Shown: positions 10,610-21,248, counted from the stretch's first letter. The stretch is DNA of 64,000 nucleotides from Franconibacter pulveris DSM 19144 (GCA_000621185.1 KK211224.1:186001-250000), one strand, 5' to 3'. Numbers and translations: made by a program. Notes: a model not told the origin generated them from the sequence alone.

Positions 10610-11377
10610 ATGACTCAGGTCACTACTTATCCGCAGCGCGTGCGCAACGAGCTGCGTTTTCGCGAGGTAACCGTGCTCAGCAGCGAGCGCGTGAGCGGCT
10701 TTCAGCGTATTGTCTTCGGCGGCGAGTCGCTGACGGGGTTTACCTCCCGCGGTTTTGACGACCATATCAAACTCTTTTTCCCGACGCCGGGAACGGAATT
10801 TGTTCCGCCTCAGGTGACGGAAGAGGGCATTGTCTGGTCTGGCGATGTGCGCCCGCCGTCGCGCGACTACACGCCGCTCTTCAACGCCGCGCGTCAGGAA
10901 CTGACCATCGATTTCTACGTGCACGAGGCTGGCGCGGCCAGCGACTGGGCGGTTAACGCGAAGCCTGGCGACACGCTCTGCATTGGCGGCCCGCGCGGCT
11001 CGCTGGTGGTGCCGGAAGATTACGGCTGGCAGCTCTATGTCTGCGATGAATCCGGCATGCCGGCGCTGCGCCGCCGCCTGGAAACGCTGAGCGCGTTGAA
11101 CAAGGCGGTGAAGGTGAAAGCCCTTGTCACTATCCGCGATGAAGCGCTGAAAGGCTACCTGGCGCATCTGGCGCAGTTTGATATCGAATGGCTTGTCGGC
11201 CACAACGAGCAGGCGGTGGCGGAAAGGCTGGCAGCGCTGAAGCTGCCGCCGCAGGATTATTTCCTCTGGATAACCGGCGAGGGCAAAGTGGTCAAGCGCC
11301 TTTGCGAGCCGCTTGAAGGCAAAGTGGACGCCCGGTTGCTGCGCGCGCAGGCTTACTGGCACAGCAAAAACGAGTAA
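10610..11377 (+). CDS. yqjH: NADPH-dependent ferric-chelate reductase YqjH
   Basis: 255 aa siderophore-interacting (ViuB/SIP) flavoprotein. It reduces ferric siderophore complexes with NADPH through FAD, releasing iron in the cytoplasm. Visible: FAD-binding RPPSRDYTP, the flavin phosphate region PRGSLVVPEDY, DESGMPALRRRLE in the nucleotide-binding half, and ITGEGKVVK. It aligns along its length with E. coli YqjH. ATG 10610 has AGG 7 nt upstream; a TTG at 10604 is an unlikely start. The Fur and YqjI elements upstream fit iron- and nickel-dependent control. Confidence 0.95.
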   Translation: MTQVTTYPQRVRNELRFREVTVLSSERVSGFQRIVFGGESLTGFTSRGFDDHIKLFFPTPGTEFVPPQVTEEGIVWSGDVRPPSRDYTPLFNAARQELTIDFYVHEAGAASDWAVNAKPGDTLCIGGPRGSLVVPEDYGWQLYVCDESGMPALRRRLETLSALNKAVKVKALVTIRDEALKGYLAHLAQFDIEWLVGHNEQAVAERLAALKLPPQDYFLWITGEGKVVKRLCEPLEGKVDARLLRAQAYWHSKNE

Positions 11378-11493
11378 TGCCGCAGCGGGAAAGAGCCGCA
11401 CGCTTTTTCCCGTGAATACCCCTTCTTTTTTTGCCGCTTCCGGACGTATAATCGCCGCCCTTTGCTAATTTTTGACCACTTCCCGGAAGCACT

Positions 11494-13662
11494 ATGAGTT
11501 CCCTTAGCCTCATCCAACCCGACCGCGATCTTTTTTCCTGGCCTCAATACTGGGCTGCCTGCTTTGGTCCGGCGCCGTTTTTACCCATGTCGCGTGAAGA
11601 GATGGATCAACTTGGCTGGGACAGCTGCGACATTATCCTGGTGACGGGCGACGCCTACGTCGACCATCCAAGCTTCGGCATGGCTATCTGCGGCCGCATG
11701 CTGGAGGCGCAGGGCTTTCGCGTGGGCATCATCGCCCAGCCGGACTGGTCCAGCAAAGAAGAGTTCATGCGTCTTGGCAAGCCGAACCTCTTTTTCGGCG
11801 TCACCGCCGGCAATATGGATTCGATGATCAACCGCTACACCGCTGACCGTAAGCTGCGCCACGATGACGCCTACACCCCGGACAACGAAGCGGGCAAGCG
11901 TCCCGACCGCGCCACGTTGGTCTATACCCAGCGCTGTAAAGAAGCCTGGCGCGACGTGCCGGTTATCCTGGGCGGCATCGAGGCGAGCCTGCGCCGCACC
12001 GCGCATTATGATTACTGGTCCGACACGGTGCGCCGCTCGGTGCTGGTGGATTCCAAAGCGGATATGCTGATTTTCGGCAACGGCGAGCGCCCGCTGGTGG
12101 AAGTAGCGCATCGCCTGGCGGCGGGGGAGCCGGTGAGCGAAATCCGCGACGTGCGTAACACCGCCATCATCCTGAAAGAGGCGCTGCCGGGCTGGGCAGG
12201 CGTCGATTCCACCCGCCTCGACACGCCAGGGCGCATCGATCCTATCCCGCATCCTTATGGCGAAGATTTACCCTGTGCGGATAAAGGCAAACCGGCGGTG
12301 CAAAAGCAGGAGGCGAAAGCGGTAGTCGTACAACCGCCGCGCCCGAAGCCGTGGGAGAAAACCTACGTGCTGCTGCCGTCGTTCGAAAAAGTCAAAGCGG
12401 ACAAGGTGCTTTACGCTCACGCTTCGCGCATTCTGCACCATGAGACAAACCCTGGCTGCGCCCGCGCGCTGATGCAAAAGCACGGCGACCGCTACATCTG
12501 GATAAACCCGCCCGCTATTCCGCTCTCCACCGAAGAGATGGACAGCGTCTTTGCGCTGCCTTACCAGCGCGTGCCGCATCCGGCCTACGGTAAAAAGCGC
12601 ATCCCGGCGTATGAGATGATCCGCTTTTCTGTGAACATCATGCGCGGCTGCTTCGGCGGCTGTTCGTTCTGCTCTATCACCGAGCATGAAGGACGCATTA
12701 TCCAGAGCCGCTCTGAAGAGTCGATAATCAACGAGATTGAAGCCATTCGTGACTCGGTGCCGGGCTTTACCGGCGTTATCTCCGATCTTGGCGGCCCGAC
12801 GGCCAATATGTATATGCTGCGCTGCAAATCGCCGCGCGCCGAGCAGACCTGCCGCCGCCTGTCGTGCGTTTATCCCGATATCTGCCCGCATATGGATACT
12901 GACCATACGCCGACGATCAACCTCTATCGGCGCGCCCGCGATCTGAAAGGCATCAAGAAGATCCTGATCGCCTCCGGGGTGCGTTACGATCTGGCGGTGG
13001 AAGATCCGCGTTACGTGAAGGAGCTGGCGACCCACCACGTCGGCGGCTACCTGAAGATCGCGCCGGAGCACACCGAAGAGGGCCCGCTTTCTAAAATGAT
13101 GAAGCCGGGAATGGGCAGCTACGATCGCTTCAAAGAGCTGTTCGACACCTATTCAAAGCAGGCGGGGAAAGAGCAGTACCTGATCCCGTATTTTATCTCC
13201 GCGCACCCCGGCACGCGGGATGAAGACATGGTGAACCTGGCGCTGTGGCTCAAGCAGCGCCGTTTCCGTCTCGATCAGGTGCAGAACTTCTATCCTTCGC
13301 CGCTCGCCAACTCCACCACCATGTATTACACCGGCAAGAACCCGCTCGGGAAAATTGGCTACAAGAGCGAAGAGGTGGTGGTGCCGCGCGGCGACCGCCA
13401 GCGCCGTCTGCATAAAGCGCTGCTGCGTTATCACGATCCGGCCAACTGGCCGCTTATCCGCGAAGCGCTGGAGGCGATGGGCAAGAAGCACTTAATCGGT
13501 TCACGCCGCGACTGCCTGGTGCCCGCGCCTACGCTTGATGAAATGCGCGAAGCGAAGCGCCAGAACCGCAACACCCGGCCTGCGCTGACGAAGCACACGC
13601 CGATGGCTATCCAGCGCCAGAAGCCGGCGGTGAAGAAAGCGCGCCGCGATAAAACGCAGTAA
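11494..13662 (+). CDS. ygiQ: Radical SAM protein YgiQ (UPF0313)
   Basis: 722 aa, intact. N-terminal B12-binding-like alpha/beta domain (about 1-230), then a radical SAM TIM barrel with the [4Fe-4S] motif CFGGCSFC at Cys386, Cys390 and Cys393, and a basic tail (KKARRDKTQ). No substrate is established for this family. In E. coli K-12 the gene is interrupted; here it is a single full-length frame. A T-rich GC hairpin follows within 5 bp. Confidence 0.94.
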   Translation: MSSLSLIQPDRDLFSWPQYWAACFGPAPFLPMSREEMDQLGWDSCDIILVTGDAYVDHPSFGMAICGRMLEAQGFRVGIIAQPDWSSKEEFMRLGKPNLFFGVTAGNMDSMINRYTADRKLRHDDAYTPDNEAGKRPDRATLVYTQRCKEAWRDVPVILGGIEASLRRTAHYDYWSDTVRRSVLVDSKADMLIFGNGERPLVEVAHRLAAGEPVSEIRDVRNTAIILKEALPGWAGVDSTRLDTPGRIDPIPHPYGEDLPCADKGKPAVQKQEAKAVVVQPPRPKPWEKTYVLLPSFEKVKADKVLYAHASRILHHETNPGCARALMQKHGDRYIWINPPAIPLSTEEMDSVFALPYQRVPHPAYGKKRIPAYEMIRFSVNIMRGCFGGCSFCSITEHEGRIIQSRSEESIINEIEAIRDSVPGFTGVISDLGGPTANMYMLRCKSPRAEQTCRRLSCVYPDICPHMDTDHTPTINLYRRARDLKGIKKILIASGVRYDLAVEDPRYVKELATHHVGGYLKIAPEHTEEGPLSKMMKPGMGSYDRFKELFDTYSKQAGKEQYLIPYFISAHPGTRDEDMVNLALWLKQRRFRLDQVQNFYPSPLANSTTMYYTGKNPLGKIGYKSEEVVVPRGDRQRRLHKALLRYHDPANWPLIREALEAMGKKHLIGSRRDCLVPAPTLDEMREAKRQNRNTRPALTKHTPMAIQRQKPAVKKARRDKTQ

Positions 13663-13663
13663 T

Positions 13664-13692
13664 AAAAAAACCCCGCTCCGGCGGGGTTTTTT
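13664..13692. terminator. Bidirectional terminator between ygiQ and the DASS transporter
   Basis: ACCCCGC - TCCG - GCGGGGT flanked by seven A on the left and a T run on the right, so it can stop transcription from both converging genes. Confidence 0.92.
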
Positions 13693-13698
13693 GTGGGG

Positions 13699-15153
13699 TT
13701 AATACAGCCCGAGCAGCTTCCACCAGGCAAGGCCGAGCGTCAGGAAAATCGCCTGGTTAACGAGGCTGATGATAAATCCGGTGCGCCACCAGACGCCGGT
13801 CGGCACATAGCCCGCGCCAAACAGGATCGGGCCGCGGGCGTGGGTGTACTGGGTAAGCGAGCAGTAAAGGCTGCTGGTGAAGGCGAGCATCAACGCCATC
13901 GGCGCCGGCGGGATGTTAAGGTTCAGCCCCACTCCGAGGAACACCGCATACAGCGCGGCGATTTGCGCGTTGCCGCTGGCGAAAAAGTAGTGCGTATAGA
14001 AATAGGCGGCGTTCAGCAACAGCAACACCAGCACCCAACTGGTGCCGTGCATCATGTGACCGATGCTGTCGCCAATCAGGTTGCCAAACCAGCTGGTGAA
14101 GCCGAGCTTTTTCAGCTGGTTCGCCATCATCAGCAGCGCGGCGAACCAGATAAGCGTATCCCACGCGCCTTTCTCGCTTTTCACATCCTCCCAGCTCAGC
14201 ACCCCTGAGAGCAGCAACACCGACAGCCCGACAAACGACGCCGTGGTCGGGTCCACGCCGAGCTGTTCGCCAAAGATCCAGAGCACCAGCAGCAGGACGA
14301 CGGTGGCGAGCATCAGCCATTCGCCGCGGGCCATCGGCCCCATCTGCGCCAGCTCATCCCGGGCGATGCGGGGCGCGTCCGGCGTATGTTTGATTTCCGG
14401 GCGGGTGAGCCAGTAAACCAGCAGCGGCGCCAGAATCAGCGACGCCAGGCAGGGCAGGAGCGCGGCAAAAAACCAGCCGCCCCAGCTTATCGTCACGCCC
14501 GCATTGGCGGCGAGCTTCACCGCCAGCAGGTTGCCGGTGTAGCCGGTCATAAACAGTGCGGCGGTGACGTCGTTCACATTGCCGATGCAGGTGATAAGAA
14601 AGGTGCCGATTTTTTTACGCGACTCATCCTCCGGGCGGGAGTCGAAGCTGCGCGCCAGCGAGTCGGCGATAGGGTAAATCACGCCGCCGCAGCGCGCCGT
14701 GTTGCTTGGCATGGCAGGCGAGAGGATGAGATCGGCGAAGGCGAGGCCATAGGCCAGACCCAGCGTGCGCTTGCCGAGCAGGCGAATCATTTGCAGAGCG
14801 ATGCGCCGCCCGAGGCCGGTTTTGATAAAGCCGCGGGCAATCATAAACGCCACTACGATAAGCCAGATAAGCGAGCTGTTCAGGTCGCTTAGCGCCGTGG
14901 CGATGGCGTCGCTGGCTTTGCTGTCGCCTGCGGCATAGGTCAGCGCGAACACGGTTATGCCGATAATGCCGACGGCGCCTATCGGCAGCACTTTAGCGAC
15001 AATGGCGGCGATGGTGCCGACAAAAATAATGGCTGAGCGCCAGGCCGGCGCGGTAAGCCCTTGCGGCGGCGTGAGTTGCCAGAGCGCCGCCACGCAGAGC
15101 GTAATCATGATTAACGGCAGCCAGCGTACGCCAGCCGGTGATGAGTGAGCCAC
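13699..15153 (-). CDS. Divalent anion:sodium symporter (DASS) family carboxylate transporter
   Basis: About 484 aa, some 12 hydrophobic segments, full length for the family (CitT/TtdT/YbhI group). Characteristic patches are SNTARCGGVIYPI, ITCIGNVNDVTAALFMTGYTGN and HYFFASGNAQ plus TQYTHARGPILFGAGY, which correspond to the two SNT-type anion/Na binding loops. The substrate is probably a di- or tricarboxylate, by family only. I prefer GTG at 15153, which has AGGGG 7 nt upstream; ATG at 15171 has no ribosome-binding site. Stands alone, convergent with ygiQ. Confidence 0.88.
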   Translation of the reverse strand: MAHSSPAGVRWLPLIMITLCVAALWQLTPPQGLTAPAWRSAIIFVGTIAAIVAKVLPIGAVGIIGITVFALTYAAGDSKASDAIATALSDLNSSLIWLIVVAFMIARGFIKTGLGRRIALQMIRLLGKRTLGLAYGLAFADLILSPAMPSNTARCGGVIYPIADSLARSFDSRPEDESRKKIGTFLITCIGNVNDVTAALFMTGYTGNLLAVKLAANAGVTISWGGWFFAALLPCLASLILAPLLVYWLTRPEIKHTPDAPRIARDELAQMGPMARGEWLMLATVVLLLVLWIFGEQLGVDPTTASFVGLSVLLLSGVLSWEDVKSEKGAWDTLIWFAALLMMANQLKKLGFTSWFGNLIGDSIGHMMHGTSWVLVLLLLNAAYFYTHYFFASGNAQIAALYAVFLGVGLNLNIPPAPMALMLAFTSSLYCSLTQYTHARGPILFGAGYVPTGVWWRTGFIISLVNQAIFLTLGLAWWKLLGLY

Positions 15154-15423
15154 AATCGTACCCCTATTCATGCAAGTTATTGGAAAGTGCTTAAAAATTC
15201 GTTTCTTGAATAAGTCATTGTTTAATCAAGATTTTTATATTTTGCGCCGCATCGCTTTCCAAATGCACATTTATTTTATGGTTTAAGAAAGTGGCTATTG
15301 AACGGGGGGAAGGATTAACCGGTTGTTATTGCTCTGCTTGCAGGTTTAAGCCTTTTTTACGATGGTTAAAATTTCGCCAGCTTATAGAAATAGAGATATG
15401 TTGAACGGTTCCGGGCGAAATAA

Positions 15424-15810
15424 ATGTACCTTTCATGGTGGTTAATCGCGCCGCTGCTGCTGGCGGTGGTGGTGCTCTTTAAAATGGTCTCCCGGCTCTC
15501 GCGGGAGGTGGACAAGCTGGAAGGGGAGCTGGAAGAGAGCAAAGGAAAAGTTGAACTCTTCCGGCAGTACGCCCATCGCTTCAAGCTGGTTAACCTGAAA
15601 ATGGCGGCGGGACTTGCGCAAATCAGAACGCTTTCCCACAACATGGCGGGCGGCGACGAGGCGGAAAAGGCGCGGCTGCTGGCGGAAATTGATGAGGCGT
15701 TGAAAAGGGCGACCGAAGAGGAGCCCTTTATAGACAGGCAGACGCTGAACGCGCCTGCGCAAGAGGCGCCGACGGAACGAAAGCTTCAGCCTCAACAGGC
15801 GAGCAATTAA
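15424..15810 (+). CDS. Small membrane-anchored coiled-coil protein of unknown function
   Basis: 128 aa, not recognised. One N-terminal transmembrane helix (about 4-21) is followed by a charged heptad-like segment (RLSREVDKLEGELEESKGKVELFRQYAHRF region, about 24-55), a second helical stretch rich in Glu/Lys, and a Gln/Pro/Ala-rich tail. The orientation would put the coil in the cytoplasm. No enzyme motif. It sits between the DASS transporter and dkgA and ends at a shared terminator. Start assigned at ATG 15424 without a strong ribosome-binding site. Confidence 0.7.
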   Translation: MYLSWWLIAPLLLAVVVLFKMVSRLSREVDKLEGELEESKGKVELFRQYAHRFKLVNLKMAAGLAQIRTLSHNMAGGDEAEKARLLAEIDEALKRATEEEPFIDRQTLNAPAQEAPTERKLQPQQASN

Positions 15811-15819
15811 CAGAAAAAT

Positions 15820-15856
15820 AAAAAGCGCCGCCCGCGCATAACGGGCGGCGCTTTTT
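15820..15856. terminator. Bidirectional terminator at the 3' end of dkgA
   Basis: AAAAGCGCCGCCCG - 7 nt - CGGGCGGCGCTTTT, a perfect 14-bp inverted repeat with A and T runs outside, between converging genes. Confidence 0.93.
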
Positions 15857-15863
15857 GCTGCGC

Positions 15864-16691
15864 TTAACCGCCGAACTGATCCGGATCCGGCCCCAGCCGT
15901 GTGCCTTTATCCAGCTTCGCAATCTCGCCCAGTTCATCTTTATCGAGGCGGAAATCCCAGACGTTGAAATTTTCCACGATGCGCGCTGGCGTGACCGATT
16001 TCGGGATAACCACCAGCCCGCTGTCGAGATGCCAACGGATAACGATCTGCGCCGGGGTTTTGCCATATTTATCCGCCAGTTCACGGATAATTTTCTGATC
16101 AAACACCCCCTGGCCGCCCTGCGCCAGCGGGCTCCAGGACTCGGTCTGGATCTTATGGGTAGCGTTCCAGGCATGGAGCTGGCGCTGTTGCAGCAGCGGG
16201 TGCAGCTCAATCTGGTTGATAACCGGCGTTACGCCAGTCTCGTCAATGATGCGCTGCAGGTGATTTACCTGAAAATTACAGACGCCGATGCTTTTCGCCA
16301 GCCCCTGTTTTTGCAGCTCAATCATCCCCTGCCAGGCTTCCACATAGTGATCGATGGCGGGAACGGGCCAGTGCATCAGATAGAGATCCACATAGTCGAG
16401 CTGGAGTTTTTCCAGGCTCTCCTGCAGGGCCTCGTGAGGACGCTGCTGATCGTCATTCCACAGCTTGGTGGTAACGAAGATCTCTTCGCGCGGCACGCCT
16501 GCGCTTTTTAACGCTTTACCGACGCCTTCTTCGTTTTTATAGGCCGCTGCGGTATCAATGGAGCGATACCCCACTTCCAGCGCCTTGTGGATTGCGTTCA
16601 CCACTTCTTCGTTGCCCGCTTTCCACACACCGAGGCCGAGCTGAGGCATGATAGTGCCGTCATGCAGCTTGATTACGGTCGGATTTGCCAT
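15864..16691 (-). CDS. dkgA: 2,5-diketo-D-gluconate reductase A (methylglyoxal reductase)
   Basis: 275 aa aldo-keto reductase (AKR5C), near-identical in layout to E. coli DkgA (YqhE). NADPH-dependent reduction of 2,5-diketogluconate, methylglyoxal and other aldehydes. The catalytic Asp/Tyr region reads RSIDTAAAYKNEEGVG, Lys is in FVTTKLWND, His in LYLMHWPVP; the nucleotide-binding IPKSVTPARI and the C-terminus GPDPDQFGG are conserved. ATG 16691 has AGGAG at 6 nt; an earlier frame start at 16715 is not supported. It follows yqhD on the same strand, the known yqhD-dkgA operon activated by YqhC. Confidence 0.97.
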   Translation of the reverse strand: MANPTVIKLHDGTIMPQLGLGVWKAGNEEVVNAIHKALEVGYRSIDTAAAYKNEEGVGKALKSAGVPREEIFVTTKLWNDDQQRPHEALQESLEKLQLDYVDLYLMHWPVPAIDHYVEAWQGMIELQKQGLAKSIGVCNFQVNHLQRIIDETGVTPVINQIELHPLLQQRQLHAWNATHKIQTESWSPLAQGGQGVFDQKIIRELADKYGKTPAQIVIRWHLDSGLVVIPKSVTPARIVENFNVWDFRLDKDELGEIAKLDKGTRLGPDPDQFGG

Positions 16692-16714
16692 GCATGTCTC
16701 CTTCTGAGCTAGCA

Positions 16715-16733
16715 CGCCGGGGAAGCCCCGGCG
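16715..16733. repeat. Intercistronic GC hairpin between yqhD and dkgA
   Basis: Perfect 8-bp inverted repeat CGCCGGGG - AAG - CCCCGGCG with no T run on the minus strand, so not a terminator. It may stabilise or separate the two messages. Confidence 0.6.
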
Positions 16734-16795
16734 AAAGTCACGTGAGATTAAGTCTGGACGAAATAGTCAAAAACGAAAGGCCGATGGCGAAAAGC

Positions 16796-17959
16796 TTAAC
16801 GCGCCGCTTCGTAAATACGACGGCTGACCTCAAGCGTAATATCCTTGTGCTCGCCAAGCTGCGTCATGCCGTGCTCTTCAAGCTTGGCAAGCAGCGCCGG
16901 AATGGTGCTGCCGTCAAGGTCCCAGGCGGACAGGCGGGTCGGCGTGCCCATTTGTTCGAAGAAGTGACGCGTCGCGTCGATGGCGGCGTCGATGCGCGCC
17001 TCTTCGCCGCCTTCGCGGATGTTCCAGACGCGTTCGGCGTACTGCAACAGCTTCTCGCGCTTCTGCTCGCGTTTTTCGTTCAGCAGCGCAGGCAGCACGA
17101 TTGCGAGCGTCTGGGCGTGGTCGAGGCCATGCATGGCGGTCAGCTCATGGCCGAGCATATGGGTCGCCCAGTCCTGCGGCACGCCTGCGCCAATCAGGCC
17201 GTTCAGCGCCATGGTCGCCGCCCACATCACGTTGGCGCGCACGTCATAATTTTCCGGCTCTTTAAGCGCTTTCGGGCCTTCTTCAATCAGGGTCAGCAGT
17301 AGCCCTTCGGCGAAGCGATCCTGCACCTTCGCATTAACCGGGTAGGTCAGGTACTGCTCGATGGTGTGAACAAACGCGTCCACCACGCCGTTCGCCACCT
17401 GGCGCGGCGGCAGGGTATAGGTGTAAACCGGGTCGAGAATCGCGAAGACCGGCTGCACGAAAGGCGATTTAAACGCCTGCTTGTCGCCTGTGGCGCGACG
17501 GGAGATAACCGCCCCCTGGTTAGATTCGGAGCCGGTGGCGGGCAGCGTCAGCACGGAGCCCATCGGCACAGCGGCGTTGATATCGCGGCCATAGGTTTGC
17601 AGGATATGCCACGGGTCGAGCTCCGCCGGATAGCGGGCCGCCGCCGCGATAAACTTGGTGCCGTCCAGCACGGAGCCGCCGCCGACTGCCAGCAGAAACG
17701 TCACGTTTTCTTTACGCACTATGTCCACCGCTTTCATCAGCGTTTCATAGGTCGGGTTCGGCTCGATGCCGCCGAATTCCAGCACGTCAACGCCCGCCAG
17801 CGCCTGGTAAACCTGGTCCAGCACGCCGGTCTTTTTCACGCTGCCGCCGCCCCAGGTAATCAGCACGCGGCTGTCTGCCGGGATCTGCGCGGGCAGGTCG
17901 GCGATGGCGTTTTTACCAAACAAAATACGGGTGGGCGTATGGAGATTAAAATTATTCAT
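16796..17959 (-). CDS. yqhD: NADPH-dependent aldehyde reductase YqhD
   Basis: 387 aa iron-type alcohol dehydrogenase using NADPH to reduce aldehydes such as acrolein, glyoxal, methylglyoxal and furfural. The nucleotide fold contains FLLAVGGGSVLDGTKF. Metal ligands lie in NGVVDAFVHTIEQY and in GHELTAMHGLDHAQTLA. The sequence matches E. coli YqhD along its length. ATG 17959 begins MNNFNLHTPTRILFG as in E. coli. An in-frame ATG 13 codons upstream (17998) would add an unrelated extension. Divergent from its activator yqhC and upstream of dkgA. Confidence 0.97.
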   Translation of the reverse strand: MNNFNLHTPTRILFGKNAIADLPAQIPADSRVLITWGGGSVKKTGVLDQVYQALAGVDVLEFGGIEPNPTYETLMKAVDIVRKENVTFLLAVGGGSVLDGTKFIAAAARYPAELDPWHILQTYGRDINAAVPMGSVLTLPATGSESNQGAVISRRATGDKQAFKSPFVQPVFAILDPVYTYTLPPRQVANGVVDAFVHTIEQYLTYPVNAKVQDRFAEGLLLTLIEEGPKALKEPENYDVRANVMWAATMALNGLIGAGVPQDWATHMLGHELTAMHGLDHAQTLAIVLPALLNEKREQKREKLLQYAERVWNIREGGEEARIDAAIDATRHFFEQMGTPTRLSAWDLDGSTIPALLAKLEEHGMTQLGEHKDITLEVSRRIYEAAR

Positions 17960-18153
17960 TAGCAGATACCCTCTTAACAGGTAAAGAAGTGGCGGCAAGG
18001 CGCAGCCTGATGACGGTTATTGTCCGCCCCGGCGGGCCGCGCGCTCAATGCTCATTTCTGCCTTTGTCTTGCCTGTTCCTCCTGGGCTCTGGAGAAAACG
18101 GCGATTTTTACGCACACTGTCAGCGCTGAAAAAGAGAAGCGGAGCAGCGCGAA

Positions 18154-19068
18154 ATGAATCGTCAGGCAATCTGCCAGCAACTGGCGGAGAAAATTAAACT
18201 ATTGAAATATAAAGAGGCTATTCCGGATGGTCTGGCTTCAGAGGTGCGTTTACTCTATGGCACTGAGCCGCATCCGCGCACGCCGGTGATGTATCAGCCG
18301 GGCGTCATATTTCTCTTTTCCGGCCACAAAACGGGTTATCTCAATAACCGCGTTTTCCGCTACGACGCTAACGAGTACCTGCTGCTGACGGTGCCGCTGC
18401 CTTTTGAATGCGAAACCTTCGCCACGCCGCAGGCGCCGCTTGCCGGGCTGCGCATTAACGTTGATCTTTTACAGCTGCAGGAGCTGGTGATGGAGATTGG
18501 CGAGGATGAGCGTTTTCGTCCGGCTTCGTCGTCCAGCGGCATTAATTCCGCTACCCTTTCTGACGAAATCCTCTGTGCGGCTGAACGGCTGCTGGATGTG
18601 CTTGAACATCCGCTCGACGCCCGCATTCTCGGCAAACAGATTATTCGCGAAATCCTCTACCACGTACTGATGGGGCCGCGCGGCGGCGCGCTGCTGGCGC
18701 TGATAAGCCGCCAGACGCACTTTAGCCTGATAAGCCGCGTGCTCCGGCGCATTGAATCGCAGTACACCGAAACGCTTTCGGTCGATCAGCTGGCGGCGGA
18801 GGCGAACATGAGCGTGTCGGCGTTTCATCATAACTTCAAAGCGGTAACCAGCACGTCGCCGTTGCAGTACATCAAAACCTTCCGGCTTCATAAGGCGCGA
18901 ATGCTGATGCTGCACGACGGCATGAAGGCGAGCGCGGCGGCACTGCGGGTCGGATATGAAAGCGCCTCCCAGTTCAGCCGGGAGTTTAAGCGCTACTTCG
19001 GCGTAACGCCGGGGGAGGATATTGCACGGATGCGGCTGTCGCCGGGGCTGGAGCTGCCGCCCCGTTAA
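18154..19068 (+). CDS. yqhC: AraC-family activator YqhC
   Basis: 304 aa. The N-terminal AraC_N-type sensor domain ([20 protein letters not shown]) matches E. coli YqhC closely. The C-terminal double HTH reads [24 protein letters not shown] and [34 protein letters not shown]. In E. coli it activates yqhD-dkgA in response to reactive aldehydes. Divergently placed 194 bp from yqhD, as in E. coli. Confidence 0.96.
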   Translation: MNRQAICQQLAEKIKLLKYKEAIPDGLASEVRLLYGTEPHPRTPVMYQPGVIFLFSGHKTGYLNNRVFRYDANEYLLLTVPLPFECETFATPQAPLAGLRINVDLLQLQELVMEIGEDERFRPASSSSGINSATLSDEILCAAERLLDVLEHPLDARILGKQIIREILYHVLMGPRGGALLALISRQTHFSLISRVLRRIESQYTETLSVDQLAAEANMSVSAFHHNFKAVTSTSPLQYIKTFRLHKARMLMLHDGMKASAAALRVGYESASQFSREFKRYFGVTPGEDIARMRLSPGLELPPR

Positions 19069-19102
19069 GCAGCGCCCCGCGCGGTGAGGCGGGGCGGGAA
19101 CA

Positions 19103-19756
19103 TCAGGCGGCGCGTTTCTTCAGCACCACTATCACGGCGCTGAGCAGGCCGACGACCAGCAGCACGATGGGCAGCACCATCAGGAACGTCATCACTTCGT
19201 CTTCATGGCGCTTCACGAAAGGGATCATGCTCAGCGCATAGCCGAGGCTCGTTACCACACCGACCCACAGCAGAGCGCTCAGCCAGTTGAAAAGCTGAAA
19301 ACGGCGGTTAGAAAGGCCGGAGATGCCCGCCATGGTGGGCAGCAGCGTGCGCACAAACGCGAGAAAGCGGCCAATCAACAGCGCCAGCAGGCCATGGCGG
19401 TCGAACATGCAGGTGGCCCGCTGATGATATTTTTGCGGCAACTGCGCAAGCCACCCTTTCACCAGCCGCGTATTGCCCAGCCAGCGCCCCTGCACATAGC
19501 TTAGCCAGCAGCCGAGGCTGGCGGCGGAGGTGAGGATAATCATGGTGGGGACAAAATCCATCACGCCTTTGGCTATCATCGCGCCCGCCAGCAGCAGCAG
19601 GCTGTCACCCGGCAGGAAAGAGGCCGGCAGCAGGCCATTTTCCAGAAACAAGGTCGCAAACATCACGAACCAGACAACGCCGACAATATGCGGGTCCGCC
19701 AGCGCGGCAAAATCGTGTTGCCAGAGCGCAGCGATAATATTTTGTATAACAGCCAT
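19103..19756 (-). CDS. yghB: DedA-family inner-membrane protein YghB
   Basis: 217 aa with several transmembrane segments. DedA/SNARE-associated domain with [20 protein letters not shown] (the first acidic re-entrant loop) and [19 protein letters not shown] with the Arg cluster required for DedA function. E. coli YghB and its paralogue YqjA are needed together for cell division, Tat export and proton-motive-force homeostasis. AGGA lies 6 nt before ATG. Downstream of metC on the same strand, separated by 124 bp. Confidence 0.95.
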   Translation of the reverse strand: MAVIQNIIAALWQHDFAALADPHIVGVVWFVMFATLFLENGLLPASFLPGDSLLLLAGAMIAKGVMDFVPTMIILTSAASLGCWLSYVQGRWLGNTRLVKGWLAQLPQKYHQRATCMFDRHGLLALLIGRFLAFVRTLLPTMAGISGLSNRRFQLFNWLSALLWVGVVTSLGYALSMIPFVKRHEDEVMTFLMVLPIVLLVVGLLSAVIVVLKKRAA

Positions 19757-19880
19757 GAATAATCCTGTGGAACAGCCTGTGTCGTCTTATTGTACTCGCA
19801 AACGCCCGCAACATCTTGATGCAGGCGTATTAAACGCCGGAAATTCCGTCAGCCTGGGTGTCCACATTGATTGAGAAATG

Positions 19881-21068
19881 TTATGCAATACGCTGGAAAC
19901 CGGCTTCCAGATCGGCGATGAGATCGTCGACGTTTTCCAGACCTATATGCACCCGCACCAGCGTGCCGGTGAAATCCACGCCGCCTGCGGGGCGGAGCGC
20001 GGCTATCTCTTCCGGCTGGTTGGCTAGAATAAGCGATTCATAGCCTCCCCAGGAATAGGCCATGCTGAAATAGTGGAAATTGTCGAGGTAGCTCGCAAAT
20101 TCCGTCTCGTTCAGGCGCTTTTTAAGAATGAATGAGAAGAGGCCGCTGCTGCCGGTAAAGTCCCGCTTCCAGAACTCATGGCCTTTGCTGCCCGGCAGCG
20201 CCGGATGATTCACACGCGCCACCTGCGGATGCTGCGAGAGCCATTCGGCAATTTTCAGACTGCTTTCCTCATGCTGGCGCAGACGCACGCCAAGGGTGCG
20301 CAGGCCGCGGCTGGTCATATAAGCGGTATCGGCATCCAGCATCTGGCCCATCAGATAGGCGTTTTCACGAAGCTGCGGCCAGCAGCGCTCGTTAGCCACC
20401 GCGGTGCCCACCATGCCGTCGGAGTGGCCAATCAGATACTTGGTGCCCGCCTGAATGGAGATATCAACGCCGAAGTCGAGCGCGCGGAAAAGAATGCCGG
20501 CAGCCCAGGTGTTGTCGATCATGATGATGGCTTGCGGCGCGACGCGACGCACCGCCTCAACAATCGCAGGGACATCATGCACTTCCATGGTGATGGAGCC
20601 GGGCGATTCCAGAAACACCACGCGGGTGTTGGGCTGAATAAGCGTGGCGATATCCGCGCCAATCAGCGGGTCGAACCAGCTGGTGGCGACGCCAAGCTTG
20701 CCGAGGATTTTGGTGCAGAAATCCTGAGTGGGCTCGTAGGCGCTATTGGTCAGCAGCACGTGGTCGCCTTGCTCGACAAACGCGAGAAGCGTATTGGCGA
20801 CAGCCGCCGCGCCGCAGGGAAACAGCGCGCACCCCGCGCCGCCTTCCAGTTCGCACATCGCTTCTTGCAGAGAGAAGTGGGTGAGGGTGCCGCGACGGCC
20901 ATAGAAAAGTTCGCCCTTAGCGCGGTTCGCCGCAGCGTGCTTCTTGGCTTCCACGCTCTCAAAAACCAGCGACGAGGCGCGCTGGATAACGCTGTTTACC
21001 GATCCCTGCGTGTAACGCTTACCGCGCCCGGCGTTTATCAGCGTCGTCTCGATGTGCTTTTCTGTCAT
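19881..21068 (-). CDS. metC: Cystathionine beta-lyase
   Basis: 395 aa Cys/Met-metabolism PLP enzyme, the same length as E. coli MetC. Splits cystathionine to homocysteine, pyruvate and ammonia in methionine synthesis. Visible: [17 protein letters not shown] N-terminus, [11 protein letters not shown], the PLP site [17 protein letters not shown] with the Schiff-base Lys, and [17 protein letters not shown] at the C-terminus. MetJ-type boxes lie 17 bp upstream of the start codon. Divergent from exbB, the standard enterobacterial arrangement. Confidence 0.97.
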   Translation of the reverse strand: MTEKHIETTLINAGRGKRYTQGSVNSVIQRASSLVFESVEAKKHAAANRAKGELFYGRRGTLTHFSLQEAMCELEGGAGCALFPCGAAAVANTLLAFVEQGDHVLLTNSAYEPTQDFCTKILGKLGVATSWFDPLIGADIATLIQPNTRVVFLESPGSITMEVHDVPAIVEAVRRVAPQAIIMIDNTWAAGILFRALDFGVDISIQAGTKYLIGHSDGMVGTAVANERCWPQLRENAYLMGQMLDADTAYMTSRGLRTLGVRLRQHEESSLKIAEWLSQHPQVARVNHPALPGSKGHEFWKRDFTGSSGLFSFILKKRLNETEFASYLDNFHYFSMAYSWGGYESLILANQPEEIAALRPAGGVDFTGTLVRVHIGLENVDDLIADLEAGFQRIA

Positions 21069-21084
21069 GTGGCTTACCCTGTTT

Positions 21085-21100
21085 ATACGTCTGGATGTCT
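21085..21100. promoter_or_regulatory. metC: Tandem MetJ boxes at metC
   Basis: Two adjacent 8-mers read on the minus strand as AGACATCC AGACGTAT (consensus AGACGTCT; 6 of 8 each). MetJ with S-adenosylmethionine represses met genes at such tandem boxes. Confidence 0.75.
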
Positions 21101-21229
21101 AAACATACGTTACCACGGTTCATCGCCGCTGTTTCGTCCGACAGTAAAAAAAGCGGAAAAATCACCATCGGGCCTGCTTTACTGCGTGAGCGCAAAGAAA
21201 TTTTCCCTTCGCCAGGGCATTCTGTAAAT

Positions 21230-21248
21230 ACTAATGAGAACTACTATC
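21230..21248. promoter_or_regulatory. Fur box upstream of exbB
   Basis: ACTAATGAGAACTACTATC matches the 19-bp Fur consensus GATAATGATAATCATTATC at 13 positions. exbB-exbD is iron-repressed by Fur in E. coli. Confidence 0.65.
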
